In this document: positions 7,501 through 16,762 of the stretch, piece by piece
How the letters are laid out: each line of letters begins with the position of its first letter
How positions within the stretch are numbered: position 1 is the first letter of the stretch
Origin: Mesorhizobium sp. STM 4661
GTDB lineage: Bacteria; Pseudomonadota; Alphaproteobacteria; Rhizobiales; Rhizobiaceae
Length of the DNA stretch: 64,000 bases
Direction: 5' to 3'
Assembly (NCBI RefSeq): GCF_000359125.1
Contig: NZ_CAAF010000073.1
Coordinates: 1 to 64,000 of the forward strand
Program-made: the position numbers and the translations under genes
Notes under the pieces: generated by a model
Seen by the model: only the letters and a program-made list of their open reading frames with translations
What the model was told of the DNA's origin: nothing
The model's database searches: none

Positions 7501-8599
7501 ACTCGATACCACCCAACAGTTCCTCCGCCTTGGAAACAGCAGCAGCCTGATGCGGCTGCAGGGGCTGGCCGGCATAGGCTTCGAAGACCGGCAGGAACGG
7601 GTCGTCGATATCGGTCCTGATACCGGACAACTGCTCTATCACTGCCAGGCCGCAATAGGGAACGTAGGCAGCCGAATAGCCTCCTTCATGCGACATCATC
7701 AGGCGTCCGCCGCAGAGATCGTCCGCCGCCTGCATCAACATCCGCGTCATCTCGCGGTAGCTGCCGCTGTGCAGCATCATGCGTCCCAGCGGATCGGCCG
7801 CCGAGGCATCGAAGCCAGACGGCACGACGATGAGATCGGGCTTGTAGCGATGAAGCGCCGGCAGCACGATGCGTTCGAAGACCGACATATAGGCGCCGTG
7901 GCCGCATCCGGCCGGCAACGGCACGTTGATGTTGTAGCCTTCGCCCTTGCCCTCGCCGCGCTCCTTGTGAAAACCGCTGTCATGCGGATAGAGCCCGTCC
8001 TGGTGGATCGAGATGGTCAGCACGGACGGGTCCGCATAGAAGGCGGACTGGGTGCCGTTGCCGTGATGGACGTCCCAGTCGACGGTGGCGACCCGCTCGA
8101 AGCCATGCTTGGCCCGGTTCTTCAGGATGGCGACCGGAACGTTGCCGAACAGGCAAAAGCCCATGCCTTGCGCGCGCTCGGCATGATGCCCCGGCGGCCG
8201 CACCAGAGCGTAGCCATTGCCGACATCGCCGCTCAGCACCGCGTCCATCACCGCCGCGGTGCCGCCGGCGGCGAGACAGGCGATCTCATAGCTGCCATGG
8301 CCGAAAGGTGTCAGATAGCTCGCATCGCCGCCACGCCCGTCGCTGAGCGTCTTGATGCGGCTGACATAGTCGCGGTCGTGGAACAGGGCGAGATCGTCCT
8401 CGCTCACCGCAACGGAGGCAATCATCGACAGTTTCCCGGTGAGGCCCGAAACCTCCATGAGGTTGCGGAACCGGCGTTTGGTCGCGGCATTCTCCGCATG
8501 CTCGCCCGGCTCGATGGTCAGGCTCGGCTGAAAGAACTGCGCGGCGTTGCCGGTCTCGTGCCAGAGATAGAGCTCGTGAAAATTCCAGCCCGTCGTCAT
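7496..8599 (-). CDS. Histone deacetylase / acetylpolyamine amidohydrolase family protein
   Basis: Zinc-dependent deacetylase; bacterial members remove acetyl groups from acetylpolyamines or other small N-acetyl compounds. 367 residues, normal for the class II group. Catalytic motifs are intact: RPPGHHAERAQGMGFCLFGN with the His-His pair, VDWDVHHGNGTQ with the Asp and His zinc ligands, and PSGFDASAADPLGR with the third ligand. No signal peptide. It is the last gene of the amidase-Liv operon, ten bases downstream of the GMC gene, so its natural substrate is probably what the transporter brings in or a product of it. Confidence 0.92.
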   Translation of the reverse strand: MTTGWNFHELYLWHETGNAAQFFQPSLTIEPGEHAENAATKRRFRNLMEVSGLTGKLSMIASVAVSEDDLALFHDRDYVSRIKTLSDGRGGDASYLTPFGHGSYEIACLAAGGTAAVMDAVLSGDVGNGYALVRPPGHHAERAQGMGFCLFGNVPVAILKNRAKHGFERVATVDWDVHHGNGTQSAFYADPSVLTISIHQDGLYPHDSGFHKERGEGKGEGYNINVPLPAGCGHGAYMSVFERIVLPALHRYKPDLIVVPSGFDASAADPLGRMMLHSGSYREMTRMLMQAADDLCGGRLMMSHEGGYSAAYVPYCGLAVIEQLSGIRTDIDDPFLPVFEAYAGQPLQPHQAAAVSKAEELLGGIEW

Positions 8600-8609
8600 C
8601 TGCTGCTTC

Positions 8610-10193
8610 CTAACCCGCCAGGATCATCGCTGCGGCGCGTTCGGCGATCATGATTGTCGGCGCGTTGGTGTTGCCCGAGACCATCCTTGGGAACACCGAG
8701 GCGTCGGCGATGCAAAGCCCGTCCAGCCCATGCACCTTCATCGACGCGGGATCGACGACGGCCATCGCGTCGGTGCCCAGGCGGCAGGTGCTGGTCGGAT
8801 GATAGAGCGTCGTGCAGTGGCCGCGAATATACTCCGCGATCTCGGCGTCGCTCTCGCATTCGGCGCTCGGCGTGATCTCGCCGACGAGCATTTCGGCAAG
8901 CGGCGACTGCGCCGCGATCCGGCGGCTGATGCGGATGCCTTCGACCAGCGTGGCGATGTCCGAGCCGTCCTCGTCACTGATGAAGTAACGCGGGTCGATC
9001 GCCGGATATTCGACCGGATTGGCCGAGCGCAGGCGGATCTCGCCGCGGCTGTCCGGCCGCTGCAGCGTGGTGTGCAGCGTGATGCCAGGCTTCGACGACA
9101 GGAATCGCACATAATCGCGATGCGGGCTGATGGCGCCGTAAAGCTGCAAATCCGGTTCGACATCGGGTCGGCTCTTGACGAAGCCACCAGCCGCCACCCA
9201 GGGCGAGGAACGCGGACCGCTGCGTGATGTCTGCCATTCCACAAAATCGCGCCGCAGCGTCTCGTCGGTCCAGGCGCCGACGCCGATCCTGTCCTTCGTA
9301 TAGAAGGTGATCGGAATGTTGATGTGGTCCTGCAGGTCCTTGCCGACGCCCGGCAGATCGTGCACGGGGGCAACGCCGACTTGGGCGAGTTCGTCGGCCG
9401 GGCCGATGCCCGAAAGCAGCATCAGCTGGCAACTGCCGATCGAGCCCGAGGACAGTACCACCTCTGAGTCGGCGAAGGCGGCCTCCGGTTCGCCATTCAC
9501 CAGATAGCGGATGCCTTTGACCCGGCCCCTCTCGACGATCAGGCCCATGGCCAGCACGCCGGTCCTCACCGTCAGATTGGGGCGCTCCCGCGCGGGGCGC
9601 AGATAGGCCTTGCCGGTGCCCCAGCGTTCGCCGTTCTTGATGGTGAACTGAAAGAGGCCGACGCCTTCCTGCTCGACGCCGTTGAAATCGCGGTTCTGCT
9701 TGTAGCCGGCGGCCTTGCAGGCCTCGATCCAGGCAAGCTCGTTGGGATCGACATGTGGGACATTGCCGATATGCAGCGGCCCGTTGGCGCCATGCAGCGG
9801 ATCGTTGCCGAGTTCGGCATTGCTTTCGCAGGCCTTGAACACCGGCAGCACGTCGGCCCACGCCCAGCCGGGGCAGCCCATCGCCGCCCAGCCGTCATAA
9901 TCGGACGGCAGGCCGCGAATATAGATCATGGCGTTCAGCGCGCCGGAGCCGCCGATCATCTTGCCGCGCGGCCAGAACACCCGCCGGCCGCGGCAGCCTG
10001 CCTGCGGCTCGGTGTAGTAGCCCCAATCGACGGCCGTGTTGAACATGGTCGGCCAGTCCGAGGGCACGTCCGAGGCCAGCGGCGCCTCGCGCCCGGCCTC
10101 CAGCAACAGCACCTTGCGGGCCGGATCGGCACTGAGGCGGTTGGCCAGCACGCAGCCGGCCGAGCCGGCACCCACTATGATCGTATCGAACAT
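8610..10193 (-). CDS. GMC family FAD-dependent oxidoreductase (choline dehydrogenase-like)
   Basis: Oxidises an alcohol group using FAD. 527 residues from ATG 10193 (FDTIIVGAGSAGCVLANRL), where the Rossmann GxGxxG motif is at the very N-terminus as usual; the longer frame to 10235 is less likely. GMC signatures follow: MIGGSGALNAMIYIRG and GSIGSCQLMLLSGIGP. The C-terminal active-site region TLYHPTSTCRLG and VSGNTNAPTIMIAERAA is intact. Ten bases separate its start from livM and ten its stop from the deacetylase gene. Closest in style to choline or alcohol dehydrogenases; the exact substrate is unknown. Confidence 0.92.
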   Translation of the reverse strand: MFDTIIVGAGSAGCVLANRLSADPARKVLLLEAGREAPLASDVPSDWPTMFNTAVDWGYYTEPQAGCRGRRVFWPRGKMIGGSGALNAMIYIRGLPSDYDGWAAMGCPGWAWADVLPVFKACESNAELGNDPLHGANGPLHIGNVPHVDPNELAWIEACKAAGYKQNRDFNGVEQEGVGLFQFTIKNGERWGTGKAYLRPARERPNLTVRTGVLAMGLIVERGRVKGIRYLVNGEPEAAFADSEVVLSSGSIGSCQLMLLSGIGPADELAQVGVAPVHDLPGVGKDLQDHINIPITFYTKDRIGVGAWTDETLRRDFVEWQTSRSGPRSSPWVAAGGFVKSRPDVEPDLQLYGAISPHRDYVRFLSSKPGITLHTTLQRPDSRGEIRLRSANPVEYPAIDPRYFISDEDGSDIATLVEGIRISRRIAAQSPLAEMLVGEITPSAECESDAEIAEYIRGHCTTLYHPTSTCRLGTDAMAVVDPASMKVHGLDGLCIADASVFPRMVSGNTNAPTIMIAERAAAMILAG

Positions 10194-10203
10194 CGTAAGT
10201 CTC

Positions 10204-11301
10204 TCACTTTCCGGCCGGGGCCGGGCTTTGCACAATGTTGCTCACTGCCGGCTTGCTGTCTGCCGGCCGGCTCTCCGCGAGATTGGCGCGACGGCGCGCG
10301 AGCCAGTGGACGAGATCGCCAAAACGGCCGACCAGCCCCTTCGGCATCAGCACCACCGACAGCGCGATGATCAGGCCGAGGCCGAGCGTGCGGAACTCGC
10401 CGCTCTCGCGCATCAATTCGTCGGCCAGGACCAACACCACGGTTCCGACCAGCGGTCCCCAGAACGTGCCGACGCCGCCGACGACGACGATGGCGATGAT
10501 GAACATCAGTTGCGACATCGACAGCACGCCGGGGCCGATCGCCTGGAAATGCGCGGCATAAAAACCGCCGGCCAGGCCGGTGAAGAAGGCGGAAATGCCG
10601 AAGACCAGAAGCTGCGCCTGGAAGCGGTTGACGCCACGCGCCACCGCGTAGCCCGGATTGTCCTTCAATGCCCGGAAGGCAAGGCCTATCGGGCTTTTGA
10701 CGATTGCGTAGGTGAAGACCATTGTCACCGCGAACAGCACCGCGATGATGGCGTAGTTGCCGACAAGCCACTGCGCTCTGAGCAAGGCCCTGGTGCCGAG
10801 ATCGCCGAAGCGGGCAAAGCCGACGGCGCCGCCGGTGAACTGACGGCAGACGGAGCCGACCATGACGAAGCATTCGGTGTCGGTGACGATCAACAGATAC
10901 ATCGTCTGGGCAATCGCCAGCGTCAGCAGCGCCACATAGACGCCGGTCAGGCGAAGGCAGGCGAGGCCCACGACCAGCGAAAACAGCACGGCGCCCAGTG
11001 CGCCGGGCACAAGAGCCGCCCAGACGTTCCAGCCGAAATAGAAGCAGAGCATCGCCGTCGCATAGCCGCCGAAGGCGAAGATCGCCATTTGCGCCAGCGA
11101 GAAGATGCCGGAGAAGCCGAACAGAAGGTTCCACTGCGAGGCGATCGTTGCATAAAACAGCGCCAGCACGATCTGGCCGAGGATGTAGCGGCTGTCGACC
11201 ATGAAGGGCAGCGCGATCGCCGCCGCGATCAGGACCAGGCTGATGGCAAGATCGGTCTTGGCTGACCGGGACATGGAGGAACGCGACATGGTGTCTGTCA
11301 T
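10204..11301 (-). CDS. livM: Branched-chain-type ABC transporter permease LivM
   Basis: Inner-membrane permease of a HAAT-type importer. 365 residues, about ten membrane segments. The LivM opening ILGQIVLALFYATIASQWNL and LLFGFSGIFSLAQMAIFAFG is present, as are the EAA-type loop ALKDNPGYAVARGVNRF and the late GGVGTFWGPLVGTVV motif. A basic cytoplasmic tail (LVHWLARRRANLAESRP) closes it. It lies 7 bp after livH. With LivH it forms the channel served by LivF and LivG. Confidence 0.93.
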   Translation of the reverse strand: MTDTMSRSSMSRSAKTDLAISLVLIAAAIALPFMVDSRYILGQIVLALFYATIASQWNLLFGFSGIFSLAQMAIFAFGGYATAMLCFYFGWNVWAALVPGALGAVLFSLVVGLACLRLTGVYVALLTLAIAQTMYLLIVTDTECFVMVGSVCRQFTGGAVGFARFGDLGTRALLRAQWLVGNYAIIAVLFAVTMVFTYAIVKSPIGLAFRALKDNPGYAVARGVNRFQAQLLVFGISAFFTGLAGGFYAAHFQAIGPGVLSMSQLMFIIAIVVVGGVGTFWGPLVGTVVLVLADELMRESGEFRTLGLGLIIALSVVLMPKGLVGRFGDLVHWLARRRANLAESRPADSKPAVSNIVQSPAPAGK

Positions 11302-11308
11302 GGTGCCC

Positions 11309-12196
11309 TCACATGCGCCGGATTTCGGCGCGGCCGAAAAGGCCGGACGGTCGCCAGATCAGCACGGCAATGACGACGAACAGCAGCGATGGAAAGCCCC
11401 AGCGGGCGCCCAAGGCGTACTGGACGAAGGATTCGAGCAGCGCCAGCCCAAGGGCCGCGGCGACGGCGCCCGGCAGATTGCCGAGACCGGCGACCACGCA
11501 CATGATGAAGGCCTTGAGCATCGGGTCGTTGCCGAGCGGCGGCGACAGCTGCGTCATCGACGACACCATGACGCCGCAGATGCCGGCGAGTGCGCCCGAC
11601 AGCATCAGCACCTGCAGATAGACGCGGTTGACGGCGACACCCATGAGCTGGGCCGCGTCGCGGTTCTGCGCCGTCGCCCTGATCGCCCGGCCCATCCGCG
11701 TGCGGCCGAGCGCCAGCGAGACCACCACCATCATGACGACGACGACCGCGATGATCATCAGGTTCTGCCAGGGCAGCGTCAGCGGCCCGAGGCGAAAGGT
11801 GCCGACGATCGAAACCGGCTGTTTCAGCGGCTGTCCGCCATAGGTCAGGAGGATGGCGTTCTCGAGCGCGATGCCGATGCCGACCGTGGCGATCATGACG
11901 TTGGCTTCGAATGTCGACTTGTCGTTCTTCAACAGATTGCGCACGATCGCGAAATAGAGGATGGCGCCGGCCACGGCACCGGCGATGATGGCGCCCGCGA
12001 AGCCGAGCGCGATCGGCAGGCCGAGCGAGGTGATCACCGTGAAGGCGACGTAACCGCCAAGCGTCAGCATCGCCGCATGGGCCATGTTGAGCATGCCCAT
12101 CGATCCCCAGACCAGCGACAGTCCGACCGTCGCCAGGGCATAGAGCGCGCCCGAGGTGAAGCCGGCGACGAGAATGGCCATGAGCACATCGACCAT
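11309..12196 (-). CDS. livH: Branched-chain-type ABC transporter permease LivH
   Basis: Second permease of the importer, 295 residues with eight or so membrane segments. Family marks are GFTSGALYALATVGLSLVWG, GMLNMAHAAMLTLGGYVAF and the late GLGNLPGAVAAALGLALLES. I used ATG 12196, four bases after the livF stop, which starts directly before the first membrane helix; the frame extends to 12223 inside livF. Cytoplasmic loop ALGRTRMGRAIRATAQNRDA is the ATPase contact. Confidence 0.93.
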   Translation of the reverse strand: MVDVLMAILVAGFTSGALYALATVGLSLVWGSMGMLNMAHAAMLTLGGYVAFTVITSLGLPIALGFAGAIIAGAVAGAILYFAIVRNLLKNDKSTFEANVMIATVGIGIALENAILLTYGGQPLKQPVSIVGTFRLGPLTLPWQNLMIIAVVVVMMVVVSLALGRTRMGRAIRATAQNRDAAQLMGVAVNRVYLQVLMLSGALAGICGVMVSSMTQLSPPLGNDPMLKAFIMCVVAGLGNLPGAVAAALGLALLESFVQYALGARWGFPSLLFVVIAVLIWRPSGLFGRAEIRRM

Positions 12197-12200
12197 GGCG

Positions 12201-12929
12201 TCAGCCTCCAAGATAGGTTGCAAGGAGCTCGTCGCGCGCCATCAGTTCGGCGGGCTTGCCCGACCAGACGATGGCGCCGTCGTCGAGCAGATGCAGGCGG
12301 TCGGCGAGATCCTCGACGCGGGCCGGGTTCTCCTCCACCAAAAGGATGGTGCGGCCGGCCTTGCTCAGTTCGGAAATGACGCCGTAGACCTGGTCGATGA
12401 TCAGCGGCGCCAGGCCGAGCGACGGCTCGTCGATCAGAAGGATGCGCCCGCCCATCATCAGGCCGCGGCCGATGCCGACCATGCGCCGTTCGCCGCCGGA
12501 CAGGCTCGAGGCGATCTGGCCGCGGCGGTCGGCGAGCTTCGGCAGAAGCGCATAGACCTCGTCCAGCCGGCGCGTGATCCCGGCCTTGTCCGGCGCCAGG
12601 TAGGCGCCCATCAGCAGGTTTTCGAGCACGCTCATCTGCGCAAACAGCATGTCGCCCTGCGGCACATGGGCGACGCCCAGCATCGCCGTCTCATGTGGCT
12701 TGCCGGACAGGCGCTGGCCGTCGATGCTGATCTGCCCGCCGCGCAGCGGCACGAGGCCGGAGATGGTCTTGAGCAATGTCGACTTGCCATGGCCGTTCGG
12801 GCCGACGACGGTGACGAACTCACCGGCATGAACGGTCAGCGAAATGCCCTTGAGCACGTCGAGCCCATCATAGCCGGAGACGATGCGGTCGAGCTGCAGG
12901 ACAGGCGGTTTTGCGGCTGCGCCCATCAT
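12201..12929 (-). CDS. livF: Branched-chain-type ABC transporter ATP-binding protein LivF
   Basis: Cytoplasmic ATPase, 242 residues. Walker A is GPNGHGKST (His in place of the usual Ala), the signature is SSLSGGERRMVGIGRGLM, and Walker B is ILLIDEPSLGLAP. All ATPase motifs are complete, so this subunit should supply the canonical signature for the heterodimer with LivG. Start overlaps the livG stop by four bases (ATGA-type coupling). Confidence 0.94.
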   Translation of the reverse strand: MMGAAAKPPVLQLDRIVSGYDGLDVLKGISLTVHAGEFVTVVGPNGHGKSTLLKTISGLVPLRGGQISIDGQRLSGKPHETAMLGVAHVPQGDMLFAQMSVLENLLMGAYLAPDKAGITRRLDEVYALLPKLADRRGQIASSLSGGERRMVGIGRGLMMGGRILLIDEPSLGLAPLIIDQVYGVISELSKAGRTILLVEENPARVEDLADRLHLLDDGAIVWSGKPAELMARDELLATYLGG

Positions 12930-13747
12930 GGCGTCCCCATCACGGGGGGCGTCGCGGCGGCTTGCTCATCGAAGAATTTCTTCAACCGTTTCCGCGTGCC
13001 CTGGCCGAGATAGGTTTCGACGACGGTCTGGTCCTCGGCTACCTTGTCCGGCCTGCCCTCGAAGATCACCTTGCCATGGTGCATGATGATGACGCGGCTG
13101 GACAGCGCCAGGAGAAAGCGCATGACATGCTCGATCAGGACGATGGTCAGTCCCTGGTCGCGCAGTTTCAGCACCATCGCCATGATCTGGTCGATCTCGG
13201 CGACGTTGAGCCCACCGACCGGCTCGTCGAGGAAGAGCATTTTCGGCCGGGTGGCGATGGCGCCGGCGATCATCAGGAGCTTGCGGTCGAGCACCGGCAG
13301 CCGCGCCACGGTCTCGTCGGCCTTGGCCGCAAGCCCGACGAAGTCCAGCGCCTCCATCGTTGCCTGCCGGACTTCCTCGCCGAGGCGAAAGCCGGCCAGC
13401 CTTCGCCGCTGCCGGCCGAAATAGGCGGCGATCTCGATGTTCTCGCGAACGGTCAGGCTGTCGAAGGCGGCATTGAGCTGGAAGGTGCGGGCCATGCCGA
13501 GTTGGCAGATGCGGTCGGCAGCAAAGGCCGAAATGTCGGTGTCGCCGAAATGCACCCGGCCGCCGCTGGCCGGCGTGATCCCGGTCACGACATCGAAAAA
13601 GGTCGTCTTGCCGGCGCCGTTCGGCCCGCCAATGCCGACGATCTCACCCGGATTGACCACCATCGACACGCCGTCGACGGCGGCCAGCGAGCCGAAGCGT
13701 TTGACCACACCGTCACAAACCAGCATCGGGCCCGCAGCCTCAGTCAT
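12926..13747 (-). CDS. livG: Branched-chain-type ABC transporter ATP-binding protein LivG
   Basis: Cytoplasmic ATPase, 273 residues. Walker A GPNGAGKTTF, the LivG-type FQLNAAFDSLTVRENIEIAA and Walker B MLFLDEPVGGLN are present. The signature motif is degenerate: residues 150-156 read LPVLDRK where LivG usually has an LSxGQQR-type sequence. The H-loop IVLIEHVMRF is intact. This suggests one weak and one strong ATP site in the LivFG dimer. It lies 84 bp downstream of the substrate-binding protein gene; the gap holds no gene. Confidence 0.93.
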   Translation of the reverse strand: MTEAAGPMLVCDGVVKRFGSLAAVDGVSMVVNPGEIVGIGGPNGAGKTTFFDVVTGITPASGGRVHFGDTDISAFAADRICQLGMARTFQLNAAFDSLTVRENIEIAAYFGRQRRRLAGFRLGEEVRQATMEALDFVGLAAKADETVARLPVLDRKLLMIAGAIATRPKMLFLDEPVGGLNVAEIDQIMAMVLKLRDQGLTIVLIEHVMRFLLALSSRVIIMHHGKVIFEGRPDKVAEDQTVVETYLGQGTRKRLKKFFDEQAAATPPVMGTP

Positions 13748-13831
13748 CTCGTTTGCCCTGGCATCTTACCTGGTGGCAACCGGTCGGGCGCAACCCCGGC
13801 CGGTTTCGTTGGTTTCATTTCCATGTCTGGT

Positions 13832-15130
13832 TCATTTGATCCATGGCGGCAGGATGAAGCTGTCCGTGGCATAGAGCACCGGCGCGATCAGCTTCGGATC
13901 GGTCTTGTAGTCCTGATGCTGCAGGAACTGGTGCGGCATGCCAAGCGACGGATCGGCCACTTGCGTCGGATAGCAGAAGGCCGACTGGCCGGCGGGATCG
14001 GCCCGATAGGTGCCGTTGACCCCGCGATAGACCAGGCGCTTCATGGCATTGGCCACCTTGGTGGTCTGCTCCTTGTTCATCGGCTCGCCCGGACCGCCGG
14101 CGATTGCCGCGGCAAGCGCCCACATCCACAGGCCGTCATAGGTCTGCGATCCCGTGATGTAGGCGGAGTTCGGACCGAATTTCGCCCGATAGCTCTCGCG
14201 GAACGGCTTGGAGAAATCGTCCGGCAGGCAGCCGATCACCGTCGAATAGACGACGCCGTTGACCGCTTCGCCGCCGATCTCGCGGAAGGCGGGCAACGAC
14301 GGTCCGTACTGCATGTAGATCAGGCTGTTGATCGGTTCGGTGAGGAACTGGACCATGAACTGCGCCAGGTCCTGCGGCAGGAAATGCGTGATCAGGATCG
14401 CCGCCGGCGGATCCTGGCGCAGCTTCGCCAGCGTCGGTCCCCACTGGTTGGTCGGGAACGGAACCGTCTCGAACAGGCTGACCTCGAACCCGTATTCGGC
14501 TGCCTTGTCGCGGATCGCGTTGGCGATGACGATCGAATATTCGTTGGCCGACGGAATGATGGCGAGCTTCTTGTTGGGCGCCTGCCATTTGCCGTCCGCG
14601 GCTAGCGTCTTCAGAAAATTCAGGCAGCCCGGTCCATACCAGAACTCCGGCGGGTCGCCCTGGAAGGAACTGTAGTAGCGGGCCGGGTCGGTCTTGAACT
14701 TCTCATTGTGCGAAATCAGCGTGTTGTAGTGCATCATGATGACGTCGTTGTCGGCGGCGACGTCCATCTCGATCATGTTGGTGCCGAGATTGTAACCGTT
14801 GATGATGGCCGGCGCCTCGAAGCGGTCGATCAGCCGCTGCATCGACTGGCTGACCAGATCGGCGCCCATTTCCTTGGTGTCTTCGATGTGGATCTCGACC
14901 GGCCGGCCGAGAATGCCGCCCGCCGCATTGATCTCCTCGGCGGCAAGCTCGAGACCGTTCTTGAACTCGATGCCGTCGGCGGCGGCGATGCCGGACATCG
15001 GCAGCGCCGAACCGACCGGAATGGGCTTGGCGTCCTGGGCGATCGCGGCATTGTTCATGTCGGCAAGAAGCGCGGCGCCGGCAGCGCCCGCGCCGACCAC
15101 GCCTTGCAGCATTGCACGTCTGTTCATCAT
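13832..15130 (-). CDS. Periplasmic substrate-binding protein, LivK/AmiC-like family
   Basis: Captures the substrate for the Liv transporter. 432 residues with a Tat-like leader (NRRAMLQGVVGAGAAGAALL). Mature part opens KPIPVGSALPMSGIAAADGI, the Peripla_BP_6 pattern, followed by the EEINAAGGILGRPVEIHIED block. It is longer than LivK (about 370) and nearer to urea/amide-type binding proteins (AmiC, UrtA). AAGGGGAA upstream of two adjacent ATGs (15130, 15127) makes the exact start uncertain by one residue. The amidase next to it fits an amide ligand. Confidence 0.92.
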   Translation of the reverse strand: MMNRRAMLQGVVGAGAAGAALLADMNNAAIAQDAKPIPVGSALPMSGIAAADGIEFKNGLELAAEEINAAGGILGRPVEIHIEDTKEMGADLVSQSMQRLIDRFEAPAIINGYNLGTNMIEMDVAADNDVIMMHYNTLISHNEKFKTDPARYYSSFQGDPPEFWYGPGCLNFLKTLAADGKWQAPNKKLAIIPSANEYSIVIANAIRDKAAEYGFEVSLFETVPFPTNQWGPTLAKLRQDPPAAILITHFLPQDLAQFMVQFLTEPINSLIYMQYGPSLPAFREIGGEAVNGVVYSTVIGCLPDDFSKPFRESYRAKFGPNSAYITGSQTYDGLWMWALAAAIAGGPGEPMNKEQTTKVANAMKRLVYRGVNGTYRADPAGQSAFCYPTQVADPSLGMPHQFLQHQDYKTDPKLIAPVLYATDSFILPPWIK

Positions 15131-15183
15131 GGCAAATTCCCCTTTTTGTCGTTGGTTAGAGTCTTTTCCTCATGCGAAATCTC

Positions 15184-16632
15184 TCACGCGAAGTCCTTCA
15201 GGCGAAAGGCTTGGGTCATGGGCAGAAAGGCGGCTTCCAGGTCGGCGGCCGCCGACAGCACGCGGGCATCGTCGCCGCGCGCGCCGATGATCTGGAAGCC
15301 GACCGGCAGGCCCGCCGCGGTCATGCCGCAAGGGATGACGCAGGCGGGTTGCTGGCTGAGATTGATCGGGTAGCTGAACGCCGCCCATTCGGTCCAGCGC
15401 GACAGGCCGCTGCCCAAGGGCACTTCAAGTCCGACGTCGAAGGCCGGAACCGATGTTCCCGGCGAGACGATGAAATCATAGGCGTCGAGCAGCCGGTCCA
15501 TGGCGGCGCCGAATTCGGCGCGCTGTAACTGCGCGGCGACGAGTGCCTTGGCGTCGAACGCCGCCCCCGCCCGCGCGATCTCCAGGAAGCCCGGATCGAT
15601 GCCTGCCCGTTCGCCCTGCGGGACGAGCGCCAGCCGCGCCGCGGCGCCGGTGAACCAGTGATGCTGGAAAAGATCGAGAAGATCGCCGCCCGGAAAATCG
15701 CCATCTGGGAGATCAATCGGCTCGACCGTCGCGCCGAACGCATCGAAATACGTCAAGGCATGAGAGACGGTCGCGGCGATCCCGGAATCCAGCGCTCCTG
15801 AAGGCGGCTTCGACCAGTAGCCGATCCGGGCGCCCCGCAAAGTGTCTTCGATCCGGCCAAGTGGCGAAAGCGTTCCCACGCCTTGCTGCCAGTCGCTGAT
15901 ATCGCGGCCGGACATGGCGTCGGCCATGGCGGAAAGATCAAGTGCTGTCCGCGCCATCGGTCCGATATGGGCGACGGTTCCGAACGCGCTCGACGGATAG
16001 GCCGGCACGCGGCCGAAGGTCGGCTTCAATCCGGCGATGCCGGTGAAAGAGGCCGGGATGCGGATCGACCCGCCGCCGTCGGTGCCGAGGTGGAAGACGC
16101 CGGCTCCGGTGGCGGCCGCGACCGCCGCCCCGCCGGAAGATCCGCCGGGCGTCTTGTCGGCATTCCAGGGATTGCGCGTGATGCCGCGGAGGCTGCTGTC
16201 GGTGAGCGCCTTCCAGCCGAATTCGGGCGTCGTCGTCTGCCCGATGAAGACGGCGCCCGCTCCGCGCAGCAGGGCAACCGCGGGGGCATCCTTGTCATAG
16301 GCGGCGGAAGTCGTGGTCCTGCTGCCGTAGCGCACGCTCCAGCCCTCGACCCAGACGATGTCCTTGAGCGTCGTCGGTATGCCATCGGTCGCGGACAGTG
16401 GCTCGCCTGCCCGCCAGCGTTTCTCGGAGGCGCCGGCGGCCTCGATCGCACCCTTGCGGTCGATCATGGTGAAGGCGTTGAAAAGCGGATTGATCGCTTC
16501 GGCGCGGCCGAGTGCCGCCATCGTCACCTCTACGGGCGACAGCGCGCCAGTGCGGTAGGCGGCGTTAAGCTCCGCCGCGCTCAGCCGGCACAGATCATCG
16601 GCGTCGGCAATGGGAGAGATCCCATTCGGCAT
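15184..16632 (-). CDS. Amidase signature family hydrolase
   Basis: Hydrolyses a C-N amide bond. 482 residues from ATG 16632 (PNGISPIADADDLCRLSAAE). The Ser-cisSer-Lys triad is visible: Lys in GIPTTLKDIVWVEG, the first Ser in TPGGSSGGAAVAAATG and the nucleophile region LGTDGGGSIRIPASFTG. Length matches GatA-like amidases, but no gatB/gatC partner is near. First gene of the amidase-SBP-livGFHM-GMC-deacetylase unit, 53 bp before the binding-protein gene, and divergent from the LysR gene. Confidence 0.92.
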   Translation of the reverse strand: MPNGISPIADADDLCRLSAAELNAAYRTGALSPVEVTMAALGRAEAINPLFNAFTMIDRKGAIEAAGASEKRWRAGEPLSATDGIPTTLKDIVWVEGWSVRYGSRTTTSAAYDKDAPAVALLRGAGAVFIGQTTTPEFGWKALTDSSLRGITRNPWNADKTPGGSSGGAAVAAATGAGVFHLGTDGGGSIRIPASFTGIAGLKPTFGRVPAYPSSAFGTVAHIGPMARTALDLSAMADAMSGRDISDWQQGVGTLSPLGRIEDTLRGARIGYWSKPPSGALDSGIAATVSHALTYFDAFGATVEPIDLPDGDFPGGDLLDLFQHHWFTGAAARLALVPQGERAGIDPGFLEIARAGAAFDAKALVAAQLQRAEFGAAMDRLLDAYDFIVSPGTSVPAFDVGLEVPLGSGLSRWTEWAAFSYPINLSQQPACVIPCGMTAAGLPVGFQIIGARGDDARVLSAAADLEAAFLPMTQAFRLKDFA

Positions 16633-16716
16633 GCAGTTCGAACCCCTCACTCCACGGCCGCTCTTCTGGCAGCCTTGTCAGCATGGGCAGTGTGGCCGGT
16701 TTCTTAATTTCCACAA

Positions 16717-16752
16717 AATGTATTATTCTGGGGAACATTCGCCATTTAATGT
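16717..16752. promoter_or_regulatory. Candidate LysR operator in the amidase/LysR divergent region
   Basis: The 130-bp divergent gap (16633-16762) contains AATGT at 16717-16721 and ACATT at 16735-16739 (13 bp between), then another AATGT at 16748-16752. This dyad plus an extra half-site just before the regulator's ATG is the usual layout for LysR autoregulation and control of a divergent operon. No protein footprint is implied; half-sites are only 5 bp. Confidence 0.35.
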
Positions 16753-16762
16753 AACAAGAGCC

